A stretch of DNA of 64,000 bases from Rhodococcus sp. SGAir0479 (GCF_005484805.1 NZ_CP039432.1:3410001-3474000), one strand, 5' to 3'; positions 23,605 through 31,455 are shown, numbered from the stretch's first letter. The notes: generated by a model from the letters alone, not told the origin. Numbers and translations are program-made.

Positions 23605-23618
23605 TGGACGAACGTCCA
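23605..23618. promoter_or_regulatory. Inverted repeat TGGACG-AA-CGTCCA
   Basis: Six-base arms with a two-base centre, about 340 bp upstream of the glycosylphosphotransferase start. Candidate regulator site; no partner gene known. Confidence 0.35.
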
Positions 23619-23682
23619 GGTTTCACGAGGTTCTTGGAGGGTGGGCGGCGAGCAAAACCGCGCCTGTCAGCCACCTGCCCCG

Positions 23683-23702
23683 CGGTTACTGGCCAGTAAC
23701 CG
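23683..23702. promoter_or_regulatory. Perfect 20-bp palindrome, candidate operator
   Basis: CGGTTACTGGCCAGTAACCG is a perfect 20-bp palindrome about 415 bp upstream of the polysaccharide operon start. A gapless palindrome of this length suits a dimeric repressor or activator site. No regulator gene lies next to it. Confidence 0.5.
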
Positions 23703-24024
23703 AAGCGACCTGCGAAGACAATCAACCGCGATGGCGTCTAACCGTCTTTTCGATGGGTCACTCGGAAACTTCGAGCTTTTCCAGCTGTCCGAATCGAGCC
23801 TAAAGTCCCTGTCTATCTGACCATACGGCGAGGACCTAGCCTGCTCGTCGCGTTGGCCACCGCCGCTATTCTGAACACGCAACGGCTCCATTGCTGTGAC
23901 AAAAAACACACCATCGCGGCTGAGCACGGCAGGATGGCGGGCTCGTCGGCGCCGGCAGCGCTCGAACAATCAACTGTCAGCAGTGGGATCGATGGATGAG
24001 CGGCCGACCAGCGCGAACGAACGG

Positions 24025-24612
24025 TCAGCCGGCAATGCCGCCCGGATGCTTGGGGAAGTTGAGATACGCACGGGAGGGAGTCGGTCCGCGCTGCCCCTGA
24101 TACTTGGACCCGACCGCCGTACTCCCGTAGGGGTTCTGGGCTGCGCTGCTGAGCTTCAACAAGCACAGTTGGCCGATCTTCATGCCAGGCCACAGCGTGA
24201 TCGGCAGGTTCGCGACATTGGACAGCTCGAGCGTGATGTGGCCGCTGAAGCCGGGGTCGATGAACCCGGCCGTCGAGTGCGTCAGCAGGCCCAACCGACC
24301 AAGACTCGACTTACCTTCCAGGCGGCCCGCCAAATCCTCCGGCAAACTGCAGATCTCGAGCGTGGACCCGAGGACGAATTCTCCTGGATGCAACACGAAC
24401 GGCTCGCCCGGCGCTGGCTCGACCAGTGACGTCAGTTCGTCCTGCTGCAGGGCAGGGTCGATATGCGTGTACTTGGTGTTGTCGAAGACGCGGAAAAGGC
24501 CATCGAGCCGCACATCCACACTCGAGGGTTGGACCATCTCCGGCTCGAACGGGTCGATGCCCAGGCGTCCGGAGGAAACCTCGGCACGGATGTCACGGTC
24601 TGAGAGCAGCAC
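24025..24612 (-). CDS. dcd: dCTP deaminase (probably bifunctional, dUMP-forming)
   Basis: 195 residues. Deaminates dCTP, and in actinobacterial homologues also hydrolyses the product to dUMP, supplying thymidylate synthesis. MLLSDRDIR start, [10 protein letters not shown], the P-loop-like [10 protein letters not shown] and the [20 protein letters not shown] region with the catalytic glutamate are present; the C-terminal [11 protein letters not shown] matches the substrate-closing tail. Start is GTG 24612. M. tuberculosis also has a tRNA-Gly beside dcd, as here. Confidence 0.96.
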   Translation of the reverse strand: MLLSDRDIRAEVSSGRLGIDPFEPEMVQPSSVDVRLDGLFRVFDNTKYTHIDPALQQDELTSLVEPAPGEPFVLHPGEFVLGSTLEICSLPEDLAGRLEGKSSLGRLGLLTHSTAGFIDPGFSGHITLELSNVANLPITLWPGMKIGQLCLLKLSSAAQNPYGSTAVGSKYQGQRGPTPSRAYLNFPKHPGGIAG

Positions 24613-24780
24613 ACGAAGAGGCTACCGGGGCGCCCGATACGACGGGCGCAACCCTCGTAGATCATGGATCTTCGGCACAGATCGGTGCGCCGTCAATCAG
24701 CCCGGAGGGCTTCTGCTAGAGTTGCCGCTTGCAAGGCCGCTCCGACCCCAAATTTGAAAGTCGAAGCAAAAGCCCTGCAT

Positions 24781-24854
24781 GCCGATGTAGTTCAATGGTA
24801 GAACATCAGCTTCCCAAGCTGAATACGCGGGTTCGATTCCCGTCATCGGCTCCA
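24781..24854 (+). tRNA. tRNA-Gly(CCC)
   Basis: Cloverleaf read by eye: acceptor GCCGATG pairs with CATCGGC; D-arm GTTC..GAAC; anticodon stem TCAGC/GCTGA with loop TTCCCAA, giving anticodon CCC; T-arm GCGGG TTCGATT CCCGT. Discriminator T at 24851 and an encoded CCA at 24852-24854. Confidence 0.95.
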
Positions 24855-25267
24855 CATCCCTCTGCGCGCAACCGCCACGCCGAGCCGCCGCCCCCGCCCC
24901 CGGTCTTCGACGCCCGATCGTCGAATCACAAGTGGACAAGCCTCTCCGGACGCGTCCGCCCGCAGCCAGCCGAGTCTCGCCCGGTCAAACCGCTGTTCGC
25001 CTCGAGACGGCGTGACGCCGCAAGTGCGCTTCGAGCCACCAAGACCATTCCCGTAGCGGCAGTGCAGGTACCTGCGTTCGGGCGAAGGTGCCCCCGCGCG
25101 CCGCGGGACTTCGGACCTCCTTCACCCGCAACACATTCAACACGACCGGTTGTTCTGGTAACGTCCGCCCAATCACGAGTTCAACTTCGTGAGGCGCGGG
25201 GGCGTAGAAGGCGTCGTCCGCTCAACGGCGACGCAATCGCGTCGTCACGGATCACAAAGGAGGCCCC
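24855..25267. other. 413-bp gene-free stretch with a likely promoter for the small peptide genes
   Basis: No convincing gene. A possible promoter is TTCAAC at 25136-25141 and TAACGT at 25159-25164, spaced 17 bp. This would give a leader of about 100 bases before the first small peptide gene. The match to the -35 consensus is weak. Confidence 0.35.
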
Positions 25268-25381
25268 ATGGGCTCGTTCGATTACATCACCGAGTACGTG
25301 ACGTCGATCGATCTTGCGGCGGACACGATCGGCACGCTGCTCAACTTCGTCGGCGGACTCTTCGGCAGCAGCGCCAACTAA
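25268..25381 (+). CDS. Small acidic amphipathic peptide, PorH/PorA-like (37 aa)
   Basis: 37 residues, beginning MGSFDYITEY and ending GGLFGSSAN. No signal peptide, no Lys or Arg, net charge about -4. Hydrophobic residues recur every 3-4 positions (I7, V11, I14, A18, I21, L25, V28, F32), so it can form one amphipathic helix. A very strong AAAGGAGG lies just upstream of ATG 25268. It is followed by a similar 41-residue gene. Paired genes for ~40-60-residue acidic proteins without signal peptides are the hallmark of the corynebacterial PorH/PorA channel-forming proteins of the mycomembrane. I infer the same role; sequence identity is not high enough to prove it. A leaderless bacteriocin is less likely because the peptide is acidic. 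Confidence 0.6.
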   Translation: MGSFDYITEYVTSIDLAADTIGTLLNFVGGLFGSSAN

Positions 25382-25462
25382 CCAGCAACTCACCTGCGCC
25401 GCCCCGGCGTTCGCCCCTGACGTAGCGAACGCACGGCGCTCCCCTACTTCGGAGGTAAATCC

Positions 25463-25588
25463 ATGGGCTCGCTCCTCGACATCATCCGCATCCCCGTCAT
25501 GAGCTTCGACGCTCTCGGCGCTGGCATCCTCGAGTCGTTCCGCAACCTGATCGACTTCGGCAGCGCCGTGTTCGGCGGCGGCGTCTAA
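25463..25588 (+). CDS. Small amphipathic peptide, PorA/PorH-like (41 aa)
   Basis: 41 residues, beginning MGSLLDIIRI and ending SAVFGGGV. It shares the MGS start and the Gly-rich, Phe-containing end with the preceding 37-residue peptide. Two Arg and four acidic residues give net -2. The helix pattern is again amphipathic and there is no signal peptide. GGAGG lies about 8 bases before ATG 25463. The gene is 81 bases after the first and is followed by the long hairpin at 25623-25671, so the two form one transcript. Candidate second subunit of a mycomembrane porin (inference from size, charge and pairing). Confidence 0.6.
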   Translation: MGSLLDIIRIPVMSFDALGAGILESFRNLIDFGSAVFGGGV

Positions 25589-25622
25589 ATACCGCTCAGG
25601 CGCTCGCGCGCCGAAGAAGAAC

Positions 25623-25671
25623 CCACGTCGGCCGGGTGTACGCCTCTACCTCGTACACCCGGCCGACGTGG
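25623..25671 (+). terminator. Strong hairpin after the small peptide pair
   Basis: Perfect 20-bp stem (25623-25642 with 25652-25671) and a 9-base loop. No long T-run follows. It ends the small-peptide transcript and lies just before the next gene's start. Confidence 0.8.
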
Positions 25672-25685
25672 TGTATAAGGGCACA

Positions 25686-26039
25686 GTGGTCGACCTCTTC
25701 TATCCCGTCCTGACGATGAATCTGCTTCTCGTCGTGGGTGCGTGGTGCCTCGCGCGGCCCAGCCCGCCGGCTGCCGTGTGCCTGACGGCGCTGGCGGTGA
25801 CGTGGCTGTTCGCCAACGGCCCGCTGGAAGGGCAGATCCTATGGAGCGTCACGGCAAACCACGGGCTCACAGTGTCGGACCTTCTGTCAGTCGCAGCCGT
25901 TGCGCTGGCTGTGCGTACATTGCGTCACCACGGCCGGCACGAGGCGCCCGGCACGAGTGTGTGGAAGGTGGCGGCCCGGCTCAACCGAGAGCGGCCGCCG
26001 CGCCGAGCAGAGTCAGAAGCGCCCCCCGCCGCCGAGTAA
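25686..26039 (+). CDS. Small membrane protein of unknown function
   Basis: 117 residues with three hydrophobic segments (about residues 8-22, 28-45 and 68-82) and a basic, Pro/Glu-rich cytoplasmic tail. I recognise no family. GTG 25686 is chosen because AAGGG precedes it; an in-frame GTG at 25668 lies inside the terminator hairpin and is unlikely. The next gene is on the other strand; about 200 bp between them show nothing notable. Confidence 0.65.
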   Translation: MVDLFYPVLTMNLLLVVGAWCLARPSPPAAVCLTALAVTWLFANGPLEGQILWSVTANHGLTVSDLLSVAAVALAVRTLRHHGRHEAPGTSVWKVAARLNRERPPRRAESEAPPAAE

Positions 26040-26240
26040 CGTTGCGGCGCGGGCGGCAATCAATTCGGTCTTCCTGGTCAGTGCCAGCCTTGCTGCGAAC
26101 GAGCCCATGTTCTCTCCCCGACTCCCCATGGACTTCCGCCGAGACGCGCGGCAAGTCCGAGTTCCGCCCAGACTTGTTGCGGGGCGGCGAAAGTGACGAT
26201 AAACCAACTTACTGGTCTTGTCGCGCGGAAGAGCGAATTC

Positions 26241-26843
26241 CTAGGACCGGAGTGCGCCCGCGATTAGACCGGCGGCCATTTCTCGTCCCCGGTGGATCGG
26301 TTCTTCCGAGTGCGTGAATTTCGATCCCGCGAGGGCACCGTCGTAGACCAATTGAATGTGCGCGGCCAGATGGTCCGGACGAGCGCAGCCTGCGGCCGCC
26401 ACATTCTCCGCGATCCGGTCGCGCACCCACTCTCGGTGCTCGCGGACCGGCGCCAGCATCGACTCCCCGCCGGCGGGAAACTCCGTCGCCGCATTGAGGT
26501 ACTGGCAGCCCCGGAAATTGCGGACCGGCGCCGACGCGGCTGCGAGGTCGAAGAAGGCATACACCCGCTCGAGCGGATCGGCGACGGCCGTCACAGCGTC
26601 CTGCCAGCGCGCCCGGTCACGCAGGTCCAGGCCCTCGAGGTAGGCCCGCACCAGCGCATCCTTGGACCCGAACGACGAGTACAGGCTGGCCTTCGCGACG
26701 CCGGATTCCGCGAGGATCCGGTCGATCCCCACCGCCCGGATTCCGTTGGCGGCGAACAGTTCGGTCGCGGTGGCGAGCAGCCGCTCCGCAGGGGAGCCGG
26801 CGGCGCTGCGGGGCGAGTTCGAGAGTGGGCGGTAGTGCGGCAC
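26241..26843 (-). CDS. TetR family regulator, divergent from the sulfur-type operon
   Basis: 200 residues. N-terminal helix-turn-helix: RLLATATELFAANGIRAVGIDRILAESGVAKASLYSSFGSKDALVRAYLEG. The C-terminal ligand domain has GCQYLNAATEFP. The start is GTG 26843 without a ribosome site; a -10-like TAATCT (26855-26850) ends six bases before it, so the mRNA is probably leaderless. It diverges from the DUF4242/ABC operon, whose promoter contains a palindrome of the kind TetR proteins bind (26891-26904). Likely represses that operon; the inducer is unknown. Confidence 0.88.
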   Translation of the reverse strand: MPHYRPLSNSPRSAAGSPAERLLATATELFAANGIRAVGIDRILAESGVAKASLYSSFGSKDALVRAYLEGLDLRDRARWQDAVTAVADPLERVYAFFDLAAASAPVRNFRGCQYLNAATEFPAGGESMLAPVREHREWVRDRIAENVAAAGCARPDHLAAHIQLVYDGALAGSKFTHSEEPIHRGREMAAGLIAGALRS

Positions 26844-26885
26844 CGGGACAGATTAGCGAGCGAACGAGCGCGGCCACGCAGTGAG

Positions 26886-26915
26886 TGGACAGACAGTTCT
26901 GTCTATGTCTAAACT
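26886..26915 (+). promoter_or_regulatory. Promoter of the sulfur-type operon with a TetR-type operator in the spacer
   Basis: TGGACA (26886-26891) and TAAACT (26910-26915) are spaced 18 bp. AGACAG-TT-CTGTCT (26891-26904) fills the spacer. The predicted start point falls about where the leader peptide GTG begins (26923). A repressor bound here would block RNA polymerase directly. Confidence 0.55.
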
Positions 26916-26922
26916 GCGGCCC

Positions 26923-27009
26923 GTGACCCGCAGCTTTCTGACCCGCCGCCTGCACCTGGATTTGGTGCGGGTTGCCGGCGCTGCGTGTTGTCGTCTCACG
27001 ATGCGCTGA
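26923..27009 (+). CDS. Cysteine-containing leader peptide (putative cysteine attenuator)
   Basis: 28 residues from GTG 26923: start MTRSFLTRRL, then HLDLVRVAGAACCRLTMR with adjacent cysteines near the end. The pattern LTRR-H-DLxRVxxAxCCR is that of the short leaderless cysteine-rich ORFs that precede sulfur-assimilation operons in mycobacteria and relatives; these act as cysteine-responsive attenuators. No ribosome site precedes it and a -10 element lies seven bases upstream, as expected for leaderless translation. An in-frame ATG at 26905 would add six residues. The next gene begins 149 bases after its stop; that interval holds C-rich and G-rich tracts that could pair, but I could not settle a structure. 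Confidence 0.75.
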   Translation: MTRSFLTRRLHLDLVRVAGAACCRLTMR

Positions 27010-27158
27010 TCGACAGCCACCGGATCCGTCCCGCGACCCCGGCCCTCGGCATGCCTCGAGCGCCCGCTTCCCGCACCTCCCACCCCCGAATTGCCTCACC
27101 CGGCGTCGTCGGTGTGGGCGTGCGACGGTATCCATCACCACCACCGGAAGGTTCCCCC

Positions 27159-27698
27159 ATGTCCTCGAAGGCTCTGTACCTGTACGAAATCGCGCCCGCC
27201 GCCGAGCGTCGCGACCAGCTCGAGCAGCTCATCAAGGAGATCGACGCGGCGACCACGGCCGCGGGCGGCGAGCTGATCGAGACCCAGGTGACCAAGGGCG
27301 GCGAGCGCGTCTTCGCGATCACGGAGTTCGACGGCTGCGCCGCACCCGACCTTCAGGCCGATTCCCTGCAGGCCGCCGAACTCGATGGGCCGCACCAGGT
27401 TCGGATCGTCGGCGCCGACATCGAGGAGATCAAGGCCGCGCGCCCGGAGGCCGGCTACCTGGTGGAGTGGGACATCCCGGCCGAGATCGACATGGACACC
27501 TACCTGACCCGCAAGAAGGAGAAGTCGCCGCTTTACGCGAACATCCCCGAGGTCAGCTTCCTGCGCACCTACGTGCGCGAGGACACCGCCAAGTGCCTGT
27601 GCTTCTACAACGCTCCCGACGAGGACGCCGTCCGGCGCGCCCGCGACATCGTCAGCACCCCCGTCAGCCGCCTGCACGAGCTCGACACCGAACGGTAG
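27159..27698 (+). CDS. DUF4242 domain protein
   Basis: 179 residues. LYLYEIAPAAERRDQLEQLIKEIDAATTAAGGELIETQVTKGGERVFAITEF resembles the DUF4242 ferredoxin-like (dimeric alpha-beta barrel) domain; a second half with ERKKEK-type charge and FLRTYVREDTAKCLCFYNAPDEDAVRRA repeats the fold, so the protein is probably a tandem. Function unknown. It is the first structural gene after the Cys leader, and ends 7 bases before the flavoprotein gene, so it belongs to the transporter operon. GGAAGG sits seven bases before ATG 27159. Confidence 0.8.
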   Translation: MSSKALYLYEIAPAAERRDQLEQLIKEIDAATTAAGGELIETQVTKGGERVFAITEFDGCAAPDLQADSLQAAELDGPHQVRIVGADIEEIKAARPEAGYLVEWDIPAEIDMDTYLTRKKEKSPLYANIPEVSFLRTYVREDTAKCLCFYNAPDEDAVRRARDIVSTPVSRLHELDTER

Positions 27699-27705
27699 AA
27701 CCCCG

Positions 27706-28755
27706 ATGACCGCGACCATTCACGCCACCAAATCCGCTGAGCGGGAGAAGGCCCGCGCGTTCGTGCGCGACCGCGCCGCCCGACTCGACCGCGGCGAGAC
27801 CGACACCCGCGAGGACGTGGCCCGGCTGGGCTCACTGGGGCTGCTCGACCTCGGGTGCGGGGCGGATCCGCTCCTGAACATGGTCGCGGTCATCGAGGAC
27901 GTCTCCGCCGAGAGCCTCAGCGCCGGCTTCGCGGTGTGGGCGCACCGGATGTGCCTCGAATACGTGGACCGCGGCCCGGAGAGCGTCCGCGCCGCGTTCC
28001 GGGACCGCCTCGCGACCGGCGCGACGATCGGCGTCACCGCGATGGCCGCCGGGCTGCGGCAGGCGGCCGGGCTGGGCGACGTCCCGCTGATCGCCACCCC
28101 GGTGGACGGCGGCATCGAGATCACCGGCCCGATCCGCTGGGCCTCCAACGTGTTCGAGGACTCGGTGATCGTGCTGCCGGCCCGCTGCGAGGACGGGACC
28201 ACGTTCGTCGCGGTGATCGATGCGGACTCGTCGGGGGTCCGCATCAACCCGGCCCCGGATCTGCTGGCGCTGGAGGCGACCTCCTCCACCTCGCTGGTCC
28301 TCGAGCGGGTGTTCGTCCCCGAGGAACGCCTGGTGAGCGCCGACCTGCTCACCTTCTGCCGGGACATCCGCCCCACGTTCCTGGCGCTGCAGACCTCCTT
28401 CTGCAGCGGCATCGCCAGCGCGTCACTGGCCGAGGCCGCACAGCTGCTCACCGGGCTGGGCGAGCAGTTCGCCGACGAGTACGCCGCCCTGGACGCCGAG
28501 TACACGTCGCTGCGCACCCGGTTGCACCACTTCGCCTCCCGCATCGACGACGTGCCGGTACGGGAGCTGATCCAACTGCGCCTGGACGGCTCGCACGTCG
28601 CGGTCGCCGCGACCCGGCTCGAGGCCACGCTCCGCGGCGGCGCCGGCTACGCCGCCAAACACCCGACCAACCGTCGGTTCCGCGAGGCCGCGTTCCTGCC
28701 CATCCAGTCCCCGTCGGAAGGACAACTGCGGTGGGAACTCGCGCAGTCTCGATAA
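27706..28755 (+). CDS. Acyl-CoA-dehydrogenase-fold flavoprotein (sulfur-acquisition type)
   Basis: 349 residues, shorter than the usual ~380-400. It keeps the ACAD layout: alpha domain, GATIGVTAMAAGLRQAAGLGDVPL and ITGPIRWASNVFEDSVIVLPAR beta region, and the C-terminal helical domain. In this context (Cys leader, SsuBAC-like transporter) it fits the DszC/SfnB group of flavin-dependent enzymes that act on organosulfur compounds rather than fatty acyl-CoA. The substrate is inferred. It overlaps the next gene by 25 bases. Confidence 0.8.
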   Translation: MTATIHATKSAEREKARAFVRDRAARLDRGETDTREDVARLGSLGLLDLGCGADPLLNMVAVIEDVSAESLSAGFAVWAHRMCLEYVDRGPESVRAAFRDRLATGATIGVTAMAAGLRQAAGLGDVPLIATPVDGGIEITGPIRWASNVFEDSVIVLPARCEDGTTFVAVIDADSSGVRINPAPDLLALEATSSTSLVLERVFVPEERLVSADLLTFCRDIRPTFLALQTSFCSGIASASLAEAAQLLTGLGEQFADEYAALDAEYTSLRTRLHHFASRIDDVPVRELIQLRLDGSHVAVAATRLEATLRGGAGYAAKHPTNRRFREAAFLPIQSPSEGQLRWELAQSR

Positions 28756-29474
28756 ACAAGGGCTACAAGAGCTTCGGCAGCCGCCACCGGCCGGTGCTGG
28801 CCGGCGTGGACCTCGACATCGACCGCGGCCAGATGCTCGCCATCGTGGGCGCCAGCGGCAGCGGCAAGTCGACACTGCTGCGCATCGTGGCGGGGCTCGA
28901 TCAGCTGGATGCGGGCACCATCACGTGGGACGGCGTGACCGGTGACGCCCGGCCCCGCACCGGCGTCGTCTTCCAGAAGCCGCTGCTGCTGCCGTGGCTC
29001 ACCGTCCGCGAGAACGTCCGCCTGGGCGACCGGTTCGCCGCCAACCGGGACGTCTTCGATCCCGCGTACGCGGACGGGCTGCTCGACCGGTTCGGCCTGG
29101 CCGAGGTGGCCGACGCGTACCCCGACGAGCTTTCCGGCGGGCAGGCGCAACGGGTCTCGGTGATCCGGGCCGTCTCGATCCGGCCGCAGCTGCTGCTGCT
29201 GGACGAGCCGTTCAGTGCCCTCGACCCCGCCATCCGCGGCGACCTGCAGCACTGGCTCGCCGGCGTCGCCGAGGAACTGGGCTGCACCACCGTGCTCGTC
29301 ACCCACGACATCGACGAGGCCATCGTGCTGGGACACCGCATCGTGCTCATCGGCGACGGCGGCACCGTGCAACGCGAATGGGACTGCGCGGGCCGCACCG
29401 CCGACGACGCCCTGCGCGCCGACATCCTGGCCGCCTACCGCACCACCGCACTCGTCGGGACTCCCGGGCCGTGA
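28731..29474 (+). CDS. ABC transporter ATP-binding protein (SsuB/TauB-like)
   Basis: 247 residues. Walker A GASGSGKST, Q-loop FQKPLLLPWLT, signature LSGGQAQRV, Walker B LLLLDEPF, H-loop THDIDEA. The short type with the LLPW Q-loop is typical of nitrate/sulfonate/taurine importers. GTG 28731 has GGAAGGA about eight bases upstream and lies inside the end of the flavoprotein gene. Confidence 0.93.
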   Translation: MGTRAVSINKGYKSFGSRHRPVLAGVDLDIDRGQMLAIVGASGSGKSTLLRIVAGLDQLDAGTITWDGVTGDARPRTGVVFQKPLLLPWLTVRENVRLGDRFAANRDVFDPAYADGLLDRFGLAEVADAYPDELSGGQAQRVSVIRAVSIRPQLLLLDEPFSALDPAIRGDLQHWLAGVAEELGCTTVLVTHDIDEAIVLGHRIVLIGDGGTVQREWDCAGRTADDALRADILAAYRTTALVGTPGP

Positions 29475-30640
29475 GCGGACTCGTCGACCGGCGCACCCTG
29501 CTGCGCGGCGCAGTGGGCTTGGCAGCCGCCGGCGGCCTCGCCGGGATCGCCGACCTGGCCCGCACCGCCGGCACCAGCCGCGCCAACACCAGCGGGCAGC
29601 TGCGGGTGGGCTACCTGCCGATCACCGACGCCGCACCGCTGCTGGTCGCGCACCGGGCCGGGCTGTACGCGGGCACCCCGGTGACCACCGCGCAGCCGGT
29701 GATGTTCCGCAGCTGGTCGAGCCTGGCCGAGGCGTTCATGAGCCGGCACGTGGACGTGGTGCACCTGCTGATGCCGATGGCCGTGCAGCTGCGCTACTCG
29801 TTGGGCGGCGCGGCCCGGATCCTGGGCTGGAACCACACCAACGGCTCCGCGCTCACCGTCGCCCCGGACGTCACCGACCTGGGGCAGTTGGCCGGCCGCC
29901 AGGTGGCCATCCCGTTCTGGTGGTCCATCCACAACATCGTGCTGCAGAAGATGCTGCGGGCGAACGGCCTTCGCGCGGTGGTGCGTTCCGCGCCGTCGAA
30001 GGCGGCCGGCACCGTCGGGTTGGTGGTGATGAGCCCGTCGGACATGTTGCCGGCGCTGGCGAACGGTGCCATCGGCGGCTACACCGTGGCCGACCCGTTC
30101 AACGCCGCGGCAGAGATCAAGGGCGTGGGCCGGATCCACCGGTTCCTCGGCGACGTGTGGCGCGACCACGCGTGCTGCGCGCTGCTGGTCCACGAGGACG
30201 TCGTCGACCGCAATCCGACCGGCGTGCAACAACTCACCGACGCGGTGACCGCCGCGCAGCTGCGCATCTCGACGGACCGCAAGCAGGCCGCGGAGATGCT
30301 CAAGGCGGGCAACTATCTGCCGCAGCCACTCCCGGCGATCACCAAGGCTCTGACCTATCCGGCCGACACCTACCCGATCACCCACCACGACTGGCAGCCG
30401 CAGCGGATCGGGTTCCAGCCGTTCCCCTTCCCGAGCTTCACCCGCGCGCTGGTGGAGGCGATGCAGGACACCGAGGTGGACGGGGACCGCCGGTTCCTGT
30501 CCCGCCTCGACCCCGCCACCGTCCACACCGACCTGGTGGACGACCGATTCGTCCGGCAGTCCCTGAGCCGGGGCGGGGGCCCGACCGCGTTCGGGCTGCC
30601 CGCCGACCTGACCCGTACCGAGGAAGTGGAACCGACGTGA
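29471..30640 (+). CDS. ABC transporter substrate-binding protein (SsuA/NMT1-like), Tat-type signal
   Basis: 389 residues. DRRTLLRGAVGLAAAGGLAG is a Tat-like signal, so the protein is exported folded. LRVGYLPITDAAPLLVAHRAGLY opens the periplasmic-binding fold of the nitrate/sulfonate/taurine family; later VAIPFWWSIHNIVLQKMLRANGL. GTG 29471 overlaps the ATPase stop (GTGA). It would deliver an organosulfur compound to the permease below. Confidence 0.9.
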   Translation: MSGLVDRRTLLRGAVGLAAAGGLAGIADLARTAGTSRANTSGQLRVGYLPITDAAPLLVAHRAGLYAGTPVTTAQPVMFRSWSSLAEAFMSRHVDVVHLLMPMAVQLRYSLGGAARILGWNHTNGSALTVAPDVTDLGQLAGRQVAIPFWWSIHNIVLQKMLRANGLRAVVRSAPSKAAGTVGLVVMSPSDMLPALANGAIGGYTVADPFNAAAEIKGVGRIHRFLGDVWRDHACCALLVHEDVVDRNPTGVQQLTDAVTAAQLRISTDRKQAAEMLKAGNYLPQPLPAITKALTYPADTYPITHHDWQPQRIGFQPFPFPSFTRALVEAMQDTEVDGDRRFLSRLDPATVHTDLVDDRFVRQSLSRGGGPTAFGLPADLTRTEEVEPT

Positions 30641-31455
30641 GCAGCCGCCCCTCCCCCCGTACCCGCGAGACGGCGTGGTGGCCACCGGTGGTCGCGATCG
30701 CGATCGCGGTGGCGCTGTGGTGGTTCGCCACCACGATCGTCGCCGGTGCCGGCTCCCTGATCCGCGACTTCGCGCCGCAGGAGGTGGTCCCGGCACTGGT
30801 GGAGCTGTTCGAGCGCGGGGTGCTGCTCCCCGACCTGGCCGCGAGCATGTGGCGGCTGCTCGTCGGGCTGCTGATCGCCGCGGTGATCGGCATACCGCTG
30901 GGGCTGGTGATCGGGCTGAACCCCACCATCGACCGCGCCGTCCGGCCCGTGACCCAGTTCCTGCGGATGATCTCGCCGCTGTCCTGGGCACCGATCGCGG
31001 TGGCGCTGTTCGGAATCGGACACCGCCCGGTCTTCTTCCTCATCGCGGCCGCCGCCGTCTGGCCCATCGTGATCAACACCGCGGCGGGTGTGCACGCGAT
31101 CGAACCCGGCTACCTGCTGGTGGCCCGATCCATGGGAGCCACCCGGCGTGAGCGGCTCACCACCGTGGTGCTGCCCGCGATCCGCGGGCACCTGCAGACC
31201 GGGCTGCGGGTGGCGCTGGGCATCGCCTGGGTGGTGCTGGTGCCGGCGGAGATGCTGGGGGTGCGGTCCGGGCTGGGCTACCAGATCCTCAACGCCCGCG
31301 ACCAGTTGGCATACGACCAGGTGATGGCGGTGATTCTGGTGATCGGCGTCCTGGGCTACCTGCTCGATTCGGCCGCCCAGCGGCTGCTCACCACCCGGCG
31401 GCGCCGACGTCCACAGGGCGCCCCGGCGGCACCGGAAACCGTGCCGGTCGACTGA
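30637..31455 (+). CDS. ABC transporter permease (SsuC-like)
   Basis: 272 residues with about six membrane helices. The EAA-type loop reads YLLVARSMGATRRERLTTVVLPAIRGHLQTGLRVALGIAW, typical of sulfonate/nitrate permeases. GTG 30637 overlaps the preceding stop (GTGA). Last gene of the operon; the following 154 bases to the next start show no clear terminator. Confidence 0.93.
   Translation: MSSRPSPRTRETAWWPPVVAIAIAVALWWFATTIVAGAGSLIRDFAPQEVVPALVELFERGVLLPDLAASMWRLLVGLLIAAVIGIPLGLVIGLNPTIDRAVRPVTQFLRMISPLSWAPIAVALFGIGHRPVFFLIAAAAVWPIVINTAAGVHAIEPGYLLVARSMGATRRERLTTVVLPAIRGHLQTGLRVALGIAWVVLVPAEMLGVRSGLGYQILNARDQLAYDQVMAVILVIGVLGYLLDSAAQRLLTTRRRRRPQGAPAAPETVPVD

Larger units (their letters stand above)
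23268..24024. other. 757-bp gene-free region upstream of the polysaccharide operon
   Basis: Open frames here lack codon bias, ribosome sites and recognisable motifs, so I call no gene. The stretch holds two palindromes (23605-23618 and 23683-23702). It probably contains the promoter and a long 5' leader of the operon that starts at 23267, and the end of the dcd transcript. Confidence 0.6.

Noticed and set aside
23813-24193. Possible gene on the minus strand between the polysaccharide operon and dcd
   Set aside because: It overlaps the dcd end, has no ribosome site, and its composition is unlike a protein.
24697-24939. 80-codon frame over the tRNA-Gly gene
   Set aside because: It is antisense to a complete tRNA with encoded CCA.
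25268-25588. Leaderless bacteriocin pair
   Set aside because: Known leaderless bacteriocins are cationic and travel with immunity and export genes; these peptides are acidic and no such genes are adjacent. Porin-like peptides fit better.
26905-26922. ATG 26905 as the start of the Cys leader peptide
   Set aside because: It lies upstream of the predicted -10 element (26910-26915); the GTG at 26923 coincides with the expected start point. Kept only as an alternative.
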